Shown: positions 11,290 to 20,799 of the stretch, in pieces | How the letters are laid out: the number at the start of each line of letters is the position of its first letter | Position numbering within the stretch: the first letter of the stretch is position 1 | Assembly (NCBI GenBank): GCA_963169105.1 | Contig: OY720637.1 | Location: 27,213,925-27,277,924 of the forward strand | DNA: 64,000 nt | Direction of reading: 5' to 3' | Source: Ceriagrion tenellum | Taxonomy: Eukaryota > Arthropoda > Insecta > Odonata > Coenagrionidae | Program-made: the position numbers and the translations under genes | Notes under the pieces: model-generated | The model's database searches: none | Told to the model about the DNA's origin: nothing | What the model saw: the letters and a program-made list of their open reading frames with translations, nothing else

Positions 11290-11420
11290 TTGTTATGTTC
11301 CATACTTCAGCATACTCAATACCGACCATGTTTTTGGCCCTAAGCTTCACTATCAAAAACCTCGATAATGTTACGTAGTGCCGAAGCCATGGCTTAAGTT
11401 GAGAAAGGTCGGTCCATTAC
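11290..11420. repeat. Possible degenerate PLE-type terminal repeat
   Basis: Contains GTGCCGAAGCCATGG at 11381-11395, close to the GTGCCGAAACCATGG of the PLE terminus near 56265. An inverted partner (ACCGACCATG) lies at about 11321-11330. Low certainty because the CTGANGA half is missing. Confidence 0.35.
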
Positions 11421-11649
11421 GAAGTGTATTTTTGTATTACTTACCTATGTTAAAGTTTTCCCCAAATTTACACCTGAGACTTTATCCAATAATGTAGGAC
11501 ATTCGGCATGTTAGACTATTCGGCCTGTAAACATTATTGTGAACAAGGAAGGCAAATTGGCCCAGCGAAACCTACCCTGATCAATAGAAAACATAGTTAC
11601 CGTTCATGACTGGGAGAAGAGAGGGACGAGAGATCAATTGTTTTTATTT

Positions 11650-12480
11650 ATTCTTCCAGTTAAGGTAGGTTTTGTTGAATGTCAGAGAATCTCCTCCCGG
11701 TGTTCTACATTTTCCGGGACGTCTCCATCTCTAGTATATCCTTTTTCACCTCAGCTCATGATCTGCCCTTCTTCATCCCGTCCATGAAACCTATTTTCTT
11801 TCTTCCCCTTCCCCGCTTGCCCAACATCCTTCCATCTATCACACTCTTGAGCAACCCATCGCCCTTATTCACATCCTTCAGCCACCTGCCCTGCCTATCC
11901 CGGATTTCATTCAGAAGTTTCCTTTCCTCGCCCAACATGTCAAGCACCTCCTTATTAGTCCTCCTCTCCATCCTTCTCTACATTCAAATCCCAAGTACCC
12001 GCAGCCTATTCTCGTCCTCCTTTCTAAGGGTCCACGTTTCTGCACCAAACAACGCTACCCTCCATACCAAACTCTTCACCAGCCTCTTCGTCACATCCTT
12101 ACCCAATGTCCCCGGCATCAGCTCCCATCTATTACTAAACGCCTACTTAGCTAGCGCTATTCTCTTCCGTATGTCTTTGCTACTACATCCGTTTTCTTCT
12201 AGCGTAGTACCTTAGTAACTAAAATGCTCTACTTGCTCGAGTTTGTGTCCTCCAACGTTAATCACAAGCTTCGCTTTCTTTGTCCTAAAGACTCTCATTA
12301 CTTTTGTTTTTTTTTGTGATTTATCTTCATTCCGAATATCCCACACTGCATATCTATAGCATCTACCAAAGCTTGCAGTCCCTTCGAAGATCCACTAACC
12401 AACGCTTGATCTTCCGCGAACCTAACCAACTTTATCAGAGGTCCAACTACTTTTATTCCCATATCATAATCTTTATTAGA
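11650..12480 (-). pseudogene. LINE-B RT C-terminal half, copy 1
   Basis: The minus strand encodes fragments of a LINE with an RTE/R4-like layout: FAEDQALVSGSSKGLQAL (degenerate form of the FADD active site, in the frame 12298-12486), MQCGIFGMKINHKK, then in other frames the RMEK-type and LLNEIRDRQGRWLKD regions (frame 11756-11971) and a GRMLGKRGRGRKK stretch. The 3' end, shared by all copies, is the AACCTACCTTAACTGG-like terminus at 11650-11680. Active-site Asp is replaced by Glu and the frame is broken, so it is dead. Confidence 0.8.
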
Positions 12481-12516
12481 AGACAAATAAAAAAGAATAA
12501 AACTTGATGGCGCACG

Positions 12517-12610
12517 AAATAAATAGATAATAATAAGATTCTTGAATATTTGGTCATTAATATAGTTTACTCACAACCAACGTTTCGCCAAATATATTGG
12601 AATCCTCATG
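12517..12610 (-). repeat. Left inverted PLE terminal repeat
   Basis: Reverse complement of 15505-15597. The minus strand reads GGCGAAACGTTGG like the right repeat, but CTGAAGA has become ATGAGGA-like, so the ribozyme-like core is damaged here. Confidence 0.7.
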
Positions 12611-12784
12611 GCTTTGCAATTTTATACTAAAGGGCTATCAGAATCGATTACCAAAATGTTAAAAAATTCTAAATTTAAAATTGAATTAATAATCATAATG
12701 TACTTTATTAATTGTCAGATACTCATTTAATATCGAAACGTTCTCCAAATCTTGGGCAAGGGCCTAGCCTCATTGAAACTACAG

Positions 12785-12850
12785 TTCGCGTAAGATCACT
12801 GACGTTAAGCAATGCTGGGCCCGGACGAGGGTTGGATGGGTTGACCATTC
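12785..12850 (+). pseudogene. 5S rRNA-like fragment (SINE3-type head or 5S pseudogene)
   Basis: GTAAGATCACTGACGTTAAG, CAATGCTGGGCCCGG and GGTTGGATGGGTTGACC follow the order and spacing of the central and 3' half of eukaryotic 5S rRNA (the GATCACCGAAGTTAAGC, GTCGGGCC and TGGATGGGTGACC segments). The internal promoter region is only partly kept, and no 5S 5' half is seen. The 170 bp downstream, to about 13000, are unrelated to 5S. A 5S-derived SINE is the best explanation; a simple pseudogene is possible. Confidence 0.65.
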
Positions 12851-13049
12851 ATACCTTCACCGTGGCTCTCTTCTCCCCTGTCTGCATATGGCAGGCCGGT
12901 TAAACATGGGGTTAGCAGAATGGACCACTCAAGGTCTAGGTGCCCGAGCTCCTATCGAAGGTTCCCCCAACTAACAATCCACTCCAAATCTTAAGAGGAA
13001 CAGAGTTTATTCTATTCCTTTTCCAGACTCTGACTGAATTGATATTAGA

Positions 13050-14860
13050 CAGACATCATTTACTTAATTTATTTACTTAATTTGTCCACATACAGCATAC
13101 TTGCCAATTTACAGTGGCCCAATATAACAAACACAGAAGATAGACACATACAATTCAAACAAAACTAAGATCAATAACAATTTATTAACATTTTTTTAAG
13201 GGGCCCAGCGGAGAGAAGCAATTAAGTATTGCTAGCGAAATGAGAAAGAGCGCGTTGTGTAAAAGTGTTGGATGAAAGCAAAAACGGATCAATGTTGGTA
13301 GGAAGAGAATTTATCAGGGAGGAGAGGCGGAAGTGAAGGGAGCGTTTGGTCAAGGATAACCTGGGAATGGGCAGGTGGAGTAGAGAGTGCATGCGGGTGG
13401 GTCTAGATGGGATTCGAAAACTGATGCTAGAGATCAGTTCAGGGCAGTCTATAGTGGAGTTGAGTATGTTATGAATGAGCTTAAGGTCAGTTTTGAGCAT
13501 TAGTTTCGGGAGATCAGGTAAGGAGACTGTAGACAAAATGGTATCAGTTGCCATATTGTGAAAATGGGGCACTCTGTATTTTACTATCTTGCAGAAAAAA
13601 TTAGTAACACTCTTGAGAGTTAAAATATTAGATGGAGCCGAGATGGACCATATGGGGGAGCAATAATTGATGAGTGGAAGGACAATAGTTGAAAAGTATG
13701 AGCGTAACGCAAATGGATCTGTAATTTCTGTGTAGCGGTAGAGGAGGCCAAGGAGAGACATAGCTTTATTTTTAACTGCCAGAATATGGTCGCAGTAGTT
13801 GAGTTTTTGGTCCATCAAAACACCTAGGTCTTTCACGGATGAGACACGATTGATAATCTGGGAGTTTACGCTGTAATTGAAGTTCTGGGGGAATTTTTTC
13901 AGGGAAATTGACATGGTATTGCATTTACTTGAGTTTAATTTGAGTTTCCAGACTTTGCACCATTCAGCAATCATCTGTAAGGCATCCTGGAGGTCACAAC
14001 AGTCCGAAACATTGTTGATTTGCTTAAATATCTTACAATCATCTGCGTAAAGAAGGGCTTTAGCTTGTGAGGAAGGAATAAGGGAGGCTAAATCATCGAT
14101 GAAAAGATTAAAAAGATATGGTCCGAGGACACTTCCCTGAGGAACCCCAGAAGTTACAGGTGACCAATGGGATGAGGAGCCAGATAGTATGACCCGTTGG
14201 GCTCTATCACTGAGGAAGGAGTTTATTAGGTTTAGAAAATTACCGTGCAGGTTAAATCGAAGAGAGAGTTTGTGGAGAAGGAGAGTATGATCGAGGGAGT
14301 CGAAGGCTTTTGAGAAATCTTTTGAGAATAGGAAGATAGCATCAAGTTGACTTTTGTCGGTAATGGAATTGATTGCATGGTGCTGAAAAACAGCTAGGTT
14401 GGTGAGGCAGGAGCGGCCCGGAAGGAAACCATGTTGATTCTGAGACAGAAAAGGAGATGTAAAGTAGTAGAGCCTATTGAGAATAATCCTTTCACAAACA
14501 GATGATAGTATCGGTAGTAAAGAGATCGGGCGGTAGTTAGAAACTTCGTCTTTTGGACCGTTTTTATGTATAGGAATGATGTTAGCCACTTTCCATTGAG
14601 TAGGAAAAGTGCCGAGGGAAAAGCAACGGTTTAAAAGGAGGCTCAGGGGGAGAGAGAGGGAGGAGGCACAGTTTCTTATGAGGATGGGACTGAGGCCGTC
14701 AGGGCCAGGGGCACGATGAAGAGGGATTTTACAAAGGAACTCAAATACCTCTCGGGGATCAGTCTGCAAATTAGATAGACAATGATCACGGACTGGAGTG
14801 AGAGAGTGATCGCGGTTAAACAAAGAGAAATTAAACCAACACTGATCTCCAATAAAATTA
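13050..14860 (-). mobile_element. LINE-E non-LTR retrotransposon, 5' truncated
   Basis: Minus-strand copy with an open RT frame (13222-14823), about 170 bp of 3' UTR and a TTAAGTAAATAAA-type tail at about 13050-13080. The endonuclease part expected upstream of the RT is missing, so the copy is 5' truncated, the usual result of incomplete reverse transcription. It lies inside the Penelope-like unit and separates its endonuclease remnant from its left terminal repeat. It is the only copy of this family in the window. Confidence 0.8.
13222..14823 (-). CDS. LINE-E reverse transcriptase ORF (533 aa, partial)
   Basis: Encodes the reverse transcriptase of a non-LTR retrotransposon, which in intact elements copies the element RNA at a nicked chromosomal target. 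Visible motifs in order: HRAPGPDGLSP (about residues 37-46), NYRPISLLP (96-104), DFSKAFDSLDH (motif A, catalytic Asp at about 169), SGVPQGSVLGP (motif B, 225-235) and LYADDCKIF (motif C, Asp 261 and 262). All three catalytic Asp residues are present, and the frame has no stop over 1.6 kb. The frame starts with a non-ATG codon and in fact stays open upstream to about 14890, so the true start is unknown. There is no AP endonuclease domain; a complete ORF2 would be about twice as long. Family assignment within the jockey/CR1-like group is uncertain. Intact frame suggests a relatively young insertion. Confidence 0.9.
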   Translation of the reverse strand: MFNRDHSLTPVRDHCLSNLQTDPREVFEFLCKIPLHRAPGPDGLSPILIRNCASSLSLPLSLLLNRCFSLGTFPTQWKVANIIPIHKNGPKDEVSNYRPISLLPILSSVCERIILNRLYYFTSPFLSQNQHGFLPGRSCLTNLAVFQHHAINSITDKSQLDAIFLFSKDFSKAFDSLDHTLLLHKLSLRFNLHGNFLNLINSFLSDRAQRVILSGSSSHWSPVTSGVPQGSVLGPYLFNLFIDDLASLIPSSQAKALLYADDCKIFKQINNVSDCCDLQDALQMIAEWCKVWKLKLNSSKCNTMSISLKKFPQNFNYSVNSQIINRVSSVKDLGVLMDQKLNYCDHILAVKNKAMSLLGLLYRYTEITDPFALRSYFSTIVLPLINYCSPIWSISAPSNILTLKSVTNFFCKIVKYRVPHFHNMATDTILSTVSLPDLPKLMLKTDLKLIHNILNSTIDCPELISSISFRIPSRPTRMHSLLHLPIPRLSLTKRSLHFRLSSLINSLPTNIDPFLLSSNTFTQRALSHFASNT

Positions 14861-14867
14861 TCTAAAC

Positions 14868-15066
14868 AAACGTGTGCCCTTGTGGATCATCCAATGATGA
14901 AAAATGATAGGTTTGATTTTTAAAATACCAAAATTATTGATTATGAACCGCGCTTGCAGAAAAGATTGTTCAAAGAAATGATACAGTTTGCAAAAAACAT
15001 TAATGCTAATAATATGAGAACAGACATTGACAAGCTTAGTAGAATTTACATTGGTTTATTAGGATG
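14868..15066 (+). pseudogene. PLE GIY-YIG endonuclease C-terminal remnant
   Basis: One plus frame reads ALVDHPMMKNDRFDF, a stop, then NTKIIDYEPRLQKRLFKEMI, NMRTDIDKLSRIY and a stop. This is the pattern following the GIY-YIG catalytic core in Penelope-like elements (AL-DH...FDF-NTKI...E...KRL--EM...N--TD---L...Y). The catalytic GIY and YIG stretch itself is lost, apparently where LINE-E was inserted. The identification rests on family knowledge of this C-terminal pattern and on the adjoining terminal repeat. Confidence 0.65.
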
Positions 15067-15319
15067 AACCCTTATTGAATTCTGTGTTTTTTGTTTTTGT
15101 TTAAAAAACCAAATATATTCAATGCTAATGTTAACTTTGACTTTATATTTGTCTTATGTGTTGAAAGTTGTGAGGTAATAATTTGATCTCTAATAATTTA
15201 TACTTTTGTGCAAAATTTGTAAATGGTTCATGTTTTTTAATTTTTGGTTGTTTACATATTTATTTACTGTTTGGAGTTATTATTTACTTAGTTTTTGTTC
15301 AATATTAAGTTCAAGGTAC

Positions 15320-15478
15320 ATTTTAGAGTCCTCAATTTTTGTACTAAAATTTTCATAATTACCTGGATGGAAATTTTAGATTCATCAATTTTTTTTACAA
15401 ATATTTGCATAATTACCCTGATAAAATGTTAGATTCCTCAATTTTTGTACTAATATTTACATAATTACCTGGCTGTAT
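15320..15478 (+). repeat. Three tandem copies of a 53-bp unit
   Basis: Units at about 15320-15372, 15373-15425 and 15426-15478 share TTAGATTCCTCAATTTTTGT, then CATAATTACC-TG. They sit between the PLE endonuclease remnant and its right terminal repeat. Confidence 0.75.
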
Positions 15479-15496
15479 GTCGGTTTGTTTTGTGAT

Positions 15497-15597
15497 GAAA
15501 AGCCCTGAAGATGCCTATATATTTGGCGAAACGTTGGCTGTGAGTTAATTATCTTAATGACCAAATATTCAGGAATCTTATTATTATCTATATTATA
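15497..15597 (+). ncRNA. Right PLE terminal repeat with hammerhead-like motif
   Basis: The sequence gives AGCC (15501-15504), CTGAAGA (15505-15511), T, GCC, a 9-nt loop, GGC, GAAAC (15528-15532), GTT, then GGCT (15536-15539). AGCC pairs with GGCT (helix I), GCC with GGC (helix II), and ACGT is self-complementary, as needed for a dimeric helix III, followed by U at the expected cleavage position. One unpaired base between CTGAAGA and helix II departs from the textbook hammerhead. Activity is inference. Confidence 0.55.
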
Positions 15598-15600
15598 TTG

Positions 15601-16136
15601 GTAAAGAAAGTTATCATTTATTTTTTAAGTATTGGTAGGAAATTAAGTTGCTTGAGAATATTAAAATGAGTTCAAGGAGGTGAGTGGAGGATGCAATTAG
15701 AGGAGACAGGTTGTTGAAAGTCGTGGAATAAAGGGAAATGCGAATTAGGTGGGCGAAAGAGAGGGAAATTTGGCTTTCAGCTTATCCCATGGGATGAATA
15801 GAGGCCGGGAGCATGGTGAGCTGATGAAGGAAATTGTGTGGAAATAGACTCTGATGAGATAAATAGACAGCTTGAGTATGCACATATCCTTCAGTGCCTT
15901 CCTTTGATCCATAGAATACCCTTTTTATTAAAATCTCTTTATTATTTCGGAAATTATACCTTTGAGGATTTGAGGTCGTACATTTTAATTCTACGAAAAG
16001 TTGCCTGAGCAACGTGCAATTGATGGCGCTTGATATTTTCCTATAGCTGAGACTCTATGGCATACGTGAACATATTTATGTATTAATTTCGATCACCTCG
16101 GCTTCCTGTACATTTGAGAGCGTTTATCATTAGTTT
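15601..16136. other. Spacer, nothing recognised
   Basis: No gene or repeat recognised. A purine-rich stretch around 15650-15760 is not assignable. Confidence 0.35.
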
Positions 16137-16625
16137 CATACATACATACCAATCACGCCGTTACCTTCCGGGGTAGGCACAGTCACAAATATTCACTCAT
16201 AAATTACATATTTGTACACCTAACCCTGATTCAATAGTTTCCTCCATACTGACCTATCCTTGCAAACCTCTAAGCCTCATTTATCCCCATACACTGCTTC
16301 ATACACGCCCTCCTGTTTTCAAGACTCCTAATATTTCTCCTCCTAAGAATTTCCTCAACCACATTCAACCACAACTTTCTCGGCTTACAAAATAACCTTT
16401 CCCACAATTCATTTCACTCTTATGTATCTGTTTCGTTATTCGACTCTCATCCATTCTGTCAACATGGCCAAACCAACGAAGCACACTCCTTTCATATATG
16501 TCCATTACTGGGGCATCTAATCCACATTCATTTATTACCCACTCATTCCTGACCCTATCCATCCTACTTTTACCGCAAACACTCCTCGATTTCATGAACC
16601 CTTTAACCATAAAAAAATATGGAAT
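16137..16625 (-). pseudogene. LINE-D C-terminal fragment, copy 1
   Basis: Minus-strand LINE terminus. The frame 16365-16610 reads GKSRMDRVRNEWVINECGLD, YERSVLRWFGHVDRMDESRI and TKQIHKSEMN, the hydrophilic C-terminal region downstream of the RT in a common invertebrate LINE type. The 3' end is at 16137-16200 (ATACATAC tail plus CACGCCGTTACCTTCCGGGG). 5' truncated; frame broken near residue 75. Confidence 0.8.
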
Positions 16626-17099
16626 TGTCTGTCATTTCTAAAGGAATTACGGATTTCGATTAAAAAATAGCAGTAGGGAAATATGATTGAATCCGAGGGG
16701 CATGAAGAAATAAAGGGTTAGAAGGTGGAAATTAGGTGATATTGAAGCAATTGGAATTGAATAGAATGATAAAATTGACATTACAAATGGCCGAACTAGA
16801 GGAACATGAATTGTTAGGAAGATGGCGGGTAAACGAAATGGACGGAAGAAATCGAAAGAGCTGAAATTTAAAGGATTAGTGGAGCCCGTATGATTGTATG
16901 AGAGACTGAGAGTTGAAGCCGATACGAGAAACTTTGGACGATACCGGTCGAGGGTGTTTTGAAAGTACCTTTGTAGAGAAAATGAAAGGCAGTATTCAAG
17001 ACAGGTTAAGGAACTATGATGAGGTACAGCAATGATTGGAATATCATTAAATGTTCGCGAGCTAACCTTTTGAAATTTTGAGTTCATACTAGTGAAAAT
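16626..17099. other. Unassigned, purine-rich on the plus strand
   Basis: A 146-codon minus frame (16647-17087) resembles no protein I know. The last 50 bp (17046-17099) repeat the sequence at 17417-17475. Confidence 0.35.
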
Positions 17100-17614
17100 T
17101 ATTCATCAATCAACAAAACCAGCGATACAATAAATAAGCCCAAAATACACTCAATATCTTGCAGGATCTGAAAACAATTGAAAAACGAAAAAGCGTTATG
17201 CATTTAGTGAACGTTCCAAATGTGAGAAAATAGTCATTTTTCCATCTTCAACATCTTTGACTCGCTAAATTAGATTCTACGAAGATCACTACTAAATTGC
17301 TCGAAGTTCCACCTTTGTTACGAGAGTAACCTCAAATTTCCAAACAAATAAGTTATTTTTTCTTTGAATCTTCTTTTTGTATCTTTCCCCTCATTTGAGT
17401 TCATATTGAGTGAATTAAATGTTCTGGAGCTGACCTTTTGAAATTTTGAGTTCATATTAGACAGTGAAATTGCATACATTTTTTAATTTCCACAATATTT
17501 ACTGGTTCCAAACTCAGGCTAATTTCAACATTTTCGTATTATTGTCTTGGGATTATCAGACAGTTATATCTACTGTCCCTTGATAATGACACAAAAGTCT
17601 TCTACAACTACATC
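17100..17614 (-). repeat. Triplicated segment, copy 1
   Basis: Nearly identical to 21500-21998, and in part to 22180-22425. Landmarks are GAAAAACGAAAAAGCGTTATG, GATTCTACGAAGATCACTAC and ACGAGAGTAACCTCAAATTT. Because the match continues into the LINE-A 3' end, the unit copied included part of LINE-A. The segment around 17140-17175 reading CACTCAATATCTTGCAGG is also shared. No coding signal. Confidence 0.8.
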
Positions 17615-18415
17615 TACATGCCGCCCTGCAAGCCGCCACATGGGCTTGTGGCAGGGGGGCTGTTAGTTCAGGGGGGTGTTAGTTAACCCTTTGAGTGCGG
17701 CATGACGTGATATCACGTTATGGTTGTCTTTACGCTGGTGCAGATGACATGATATCACGTCAAGGGTACCGTGAATGTTCCAGCTTTCACTAGGGAACTT
17801 TCACAAGGCCCCCTAGCGAAAGCTGGAACCCTCACGGTACACATGACGTCATGATATCACGTCATGCCGCACTCAAATGGTTAACTGGTCGTGGTAAGGT
17901 GTAATGATATGGGAGGTGAAATGGTGACGTGTATTATGGGAGTGTATTTAGTGGAGATTAGTTTTAATTGTGTTCGCTTATTGTGCGCGGGAAGAGCGAG
18001 TTTTTGTACCTGTCTGTTCGGCAATGTATCTCTCTTATTTTATCCCTTCTGTCACAGCTAGAGATGTTGTGAGGCGGCATGATAATATTATCTGAGTCGC
18101 TCTGAAACATACCAGTTCTGAATTTCGCAAGCAACCTAAGCCTAGCGTTCAGCCTCCGAGTCTCTAGGGGCTCCCACCTTAATCCCACTAGCAGTTGTAA
18201 AACACTATATGTTAGCTCGTAGCAGTTTTAACGAAGCGAGACACTTTTCTTTGTATTTTATTAATTCTTTTGTCAAATATTTATGACCAGGGTCCCAAAT
18301 TCTCCCGGCGTATTCGAGATGTGGCCTAACCAGAGCAAAGTAGCATATCTCTTGTACGTTTTCATCCGAGGACCTTCCTTTTATACGTTTAACAAAACCT
18401 AGATTTTGGTGTTAA
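17610..18415 (-). pseudogene. LINE-A 3' half, split by a MITE
   Basis: Minus-strand copy. It starts at the CTACAACTACATCTACATG tail, followed by the 3' UTR (GCCCTGCAAGCCGCCACATGG), then the MITE at 17687-17880, then the coding 3' region (frame 17964-18188 reads MGLRWEPLETRRLNARLRLL and FQSDSDNIIMPPH) up to the KRIIG region near 18390. 5' truncated there and frame-broken. Confidence 0.8.
17683..17884. mobile_element. 194-bp TTAA-flanked MITE (piggyBac-type)
   Basis: Element 17687-17880 with TTAA at 17683-17686 and 17881-17884. Terminal inverted repeats are CCCTTTGAGTGCGGCATGAC and its near-perfect complement, followed by GTGATATCAC palindromes. An inner hairpin, GTACCGTGA... to ...TCACGGTAC, occupies about 17767-17841, so the whole element folds twice. 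TTAA duplication and CCCTTT start are typical of piggyBac-related elements. The paralogous LINE-A end at 22063-22085 lacks the insertion (GTTAGTTCACTGG), giving an empty site. No transposase. Confidence 0.85.
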
Positions 18416-18988
18416 ATCCGTTCGGGGTAGATGCCAGCAGAATATGTAGAAGTCACAAAGTTTTTTCAATGTAACTCTATAATATGAATAATAGAAATGC
18501 CTACAAAATGTGACGAAAGAGGAAATTTTCACGAAGAAACTAAAAAGACGTAAGTTGGAAGGAATATGTCTATGAAGTTCATGGTATAAACCGTATTGTA
18601 GCACAGTGCATCTTTTAGATCCATAAAGCTAGGCCATTGCTGAGGGATATACGTTAACTGAAGCCTTTTAACGCGAAAAAATGTTAAAAAACTAGAAAAA
18701 CATAAGCTGGATAGAGGGAATGAAAGGTGAAGGTGTTTCATTTAGTGGTTGAGGAAATGAGATAGTTGACGTTTTTGGAGCCAATGGAAGGACGACGAAA
18801 ATTGTCGGAGAATATCCCGAGAGGAAACGGCAAGCATGGAAGGGAATGCATGGGAGTGAATTGGAGGAGTGTGGAATAGAATGTGGTAGATTTGGAATTC
18901 GAGTAATTAGATTCATTAGAAAATATTAGTTACAAGTTGGCCCCGTGATCGGGTTATAACACACATTAATACATTGAATTTCAGTTCA
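18416..18988. other. Unassigned spacer
   Basis: Short open frames on both strands without recognisable sequence. No repeat pairing noticed. Confidence 0.35.
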
Positions 18989-19340
18989 ATAAAACATAAA
19001 CATGTTTGTGTTGAGAGAGTGGATGAGAGTCGAATAACGAAACAGATATGTATGTATGTAATGTATAAGAGTGAAATGAATGGTGCGAGAGGTAGAGGTA
19101 GGCCGAGAAATCTGGGGTTGAATGTGGTTGAGGAAATTCTTAGGAGGAATGTTAGGAATCTTAAAAACAGTAGGGCGTGTATGAAGCAGTGTATGGGGGT
19201 AAATGAGGCAAAAGAGGTTTCCAAGGATAGGTCAGTATGGAGGAAATTATTGAATCAGAGTTAGGTGTACAATTATGTATTAATGAGTGAAACATTATAA
19301 CTGTGCCTACCCCGGAAGGGAACGCCATGAATGATAGTAT
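18989..19340 (+). pseudogene. LINE-D C-terminal fragment, copy 2
   Basis: The frame 18974-19264 reads RVDESRITKQI, SEMNGARGRGRPRNLGLNVV, MKQCMGVNEAKEV and RSVWRKLLNQS, then stops at 19264. The 3' UTR CCCCGGAAGGGAACGCC follows, with a tail of GTATGTGTGTA type. This is the most complete LINE-D C-terminus in the window; it is 5' truncated at about 18989. Confidence 0.85.
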
Positions 19341-19344
19341 GTGT

Positions 19345-20590
19345 GTACTTATCAATGCTTATCAATGACAAGCAGCACAGCAACTATACCTCAATTCAGT
19401 CTCATCTTGAAGAACCTTACAATATTAGAGAGTGCACCGCTAACATTTACGGCCGCTCCATTCCACACCATTTCAAGAAATTGCATGAGATAACTTGGGT
19501 CTCCAAGTATGGGCCCCAAGGGTGTTTGAGAAAACTCCACAGGGGACATCTTGGCTTTCAGCTAAGGTCATTGGACTATACGGGCAAAGAAACAAAAATA
19601 TGTATACACACAAATACTCGAGCCACTTATTTAAGGCAAAGTTTACATATCTTTTTAAATTTATTTACAGACCGCGGTTAGGGCTAAAAGTCTTCTTCAG
19701 GAAACTCAATACACTCTTTAGTTCCTCGGTTGGGGAAGGATTTTTTTTATTATATTCGTTTTTTGTTTCCTGAATTTTAGTTTTAATTGGTATTTCTTCC
19801 GCCCTATGTACGTAATTGGGTTTTTCAATCCTATTTCTAAGCTCCTCCCGGCCCTTTTCATATTTCACTAATGTGTACATCCCACATAACCTACTCACCT
19901 TCCTTCTCAGTCAGAGTGATTCCCATCCTAGCGACTCTATCATTGTCGTTATTCTGCCCTCCTATGCCTCCCTAAAACGTACCTGTCCGCCTTACTCTAT
20001 ACTTTCTCAGTTGTCATGAAGGAAAAAAAGAAAAATGGAAGGTTTTCTGGTTCTCATCCAGGGGCAACAATTTCAATCCGATTCTGTTAAGGAGCGTTTT
20101 AGAAGGTTTCACGATGAAGGAAATATTATGCAGGAATTGTGCAAAGTTATCCGGTGACTCGCTGGAAAACGGTCAAGATGACGAATCATTATCTCGGAAG
20201 CCAGCTCCCAGCAGCCACGGAATCCACTGAGGGCAAGCTATCTTACGCTTCTGGGTGTCATGTGTTTGCGTTCCATTCGAGTTCCGCGAATACGTGAATT
20301 CCTTAGATAGCAAAGGAATCGGACGTATATGCGGGAGAAATGCTTATCTTTGACGAAAATTAGGACGCTCTCTCCCAAACAAAGGCCCAGGAAGTGCATT
20401 TTATGTCGTCCAATTTGACCTCAAAGTCGATTCATCGCCTTCATTAAAAAAAATAGCATTCATATTTTTGTATTTGCTTGAAATAAGAATATGGTATTTT
20501 TTTCCAGTGAATAATTCCCCTCTTGATGGATGATTTAATAACTGGTGGTGGTGAAGTTCTTTTTAAGGTTTCCGCGGCGAGCAGGTATGC
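19345..20590. other. Unassigned spacer with one degenerate PLE-type motif
   Basis: On the minus strand at 19665-19705 the sequence has CTGAAGA, a GAC...-type stem, CTAA in place of GAAA, then ACCGCGGTC, so it looks like a decayed copy of the hammerhead-like motif. Nothing else recognised; open frames at 19331-20019 resemble no family. Confidence 0.35.
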
Positions 20591-20591
20591 T

Positions 20592-20799
20592 TTCGATTCC
20601 TTCTTCTAGGATTCAGCCACGTCGTTGTTTTTCCGACAACTTTTCTCTTCCTCTCCTGGAGGCGTCCTCAGATCGAAGAAAGAAGAAAGAAGAAGAAAGA
20701 AGAAGGAAGAAGTCTTCTTCGACCAGAAGACGCCTCCAGGAGAGGAGGAGAAACATCAGAAAAACAACGACGTGGCCGAATCCCGGATGAAGAAATGGA
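20592..20799. repeat. Long hairpin with GAA-repeat loop
   Basis: Arms at about 20592-20680 and 20710-20799 are reverse complements (shared blocks CCACGTCGTTGTTTTTC and CTCCTGGAGGCGTC and their complements). The loop is a GAA/GAAA microsatellite (about 20676-20715). The overlapping open frames on both strands are by-products of the palindrome. Could be a MITE or an inverted duplication. Confidence 0.75.

Larger units (their letters stand above)
12517..15600 (+). mobile_element. Penelope-like element remnant with inverted terminal repeats
   Basis: Inverted terminal repeats of about 85 bp (12517-12605 and 15510-15597) bracket the unit; both contain CCAACGTTTCGCCAAATATA or its complement. The plus strand next to the right repeat encodes the C-terminal part of a PLE GIY-YIG endonuclease (14868-15066), the expected position upstream of a PLE terminal repeat. 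No PLE reverse transcriptase domain is visible. Between the left repeat and the endonuclease lie a 5S rRNA-like fragment and a LINE-E insertion on the opposite strand. PLEs often carry one inverted terminal copy, which agrees with this layout; that the two ends belong to one insertion is inference. Confidence 0.6.

Noticed and set aside
13850..13990. Plus-strand gene opposite LINE-E
   Set aside because: Only the complement of the RT frame; no independent signal.
12517..15600. DNA transposon with long terminal inverted repeats
   Set aside because: The inverted ends contain PLE-type motifs and the adjoining frame is GIY-YIG-like; no transposase.
18529..18916. Possible host ORFs on the minus strand
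   Set aside because: Short, overlapping, unrecognised; the same interval is open in several frames.
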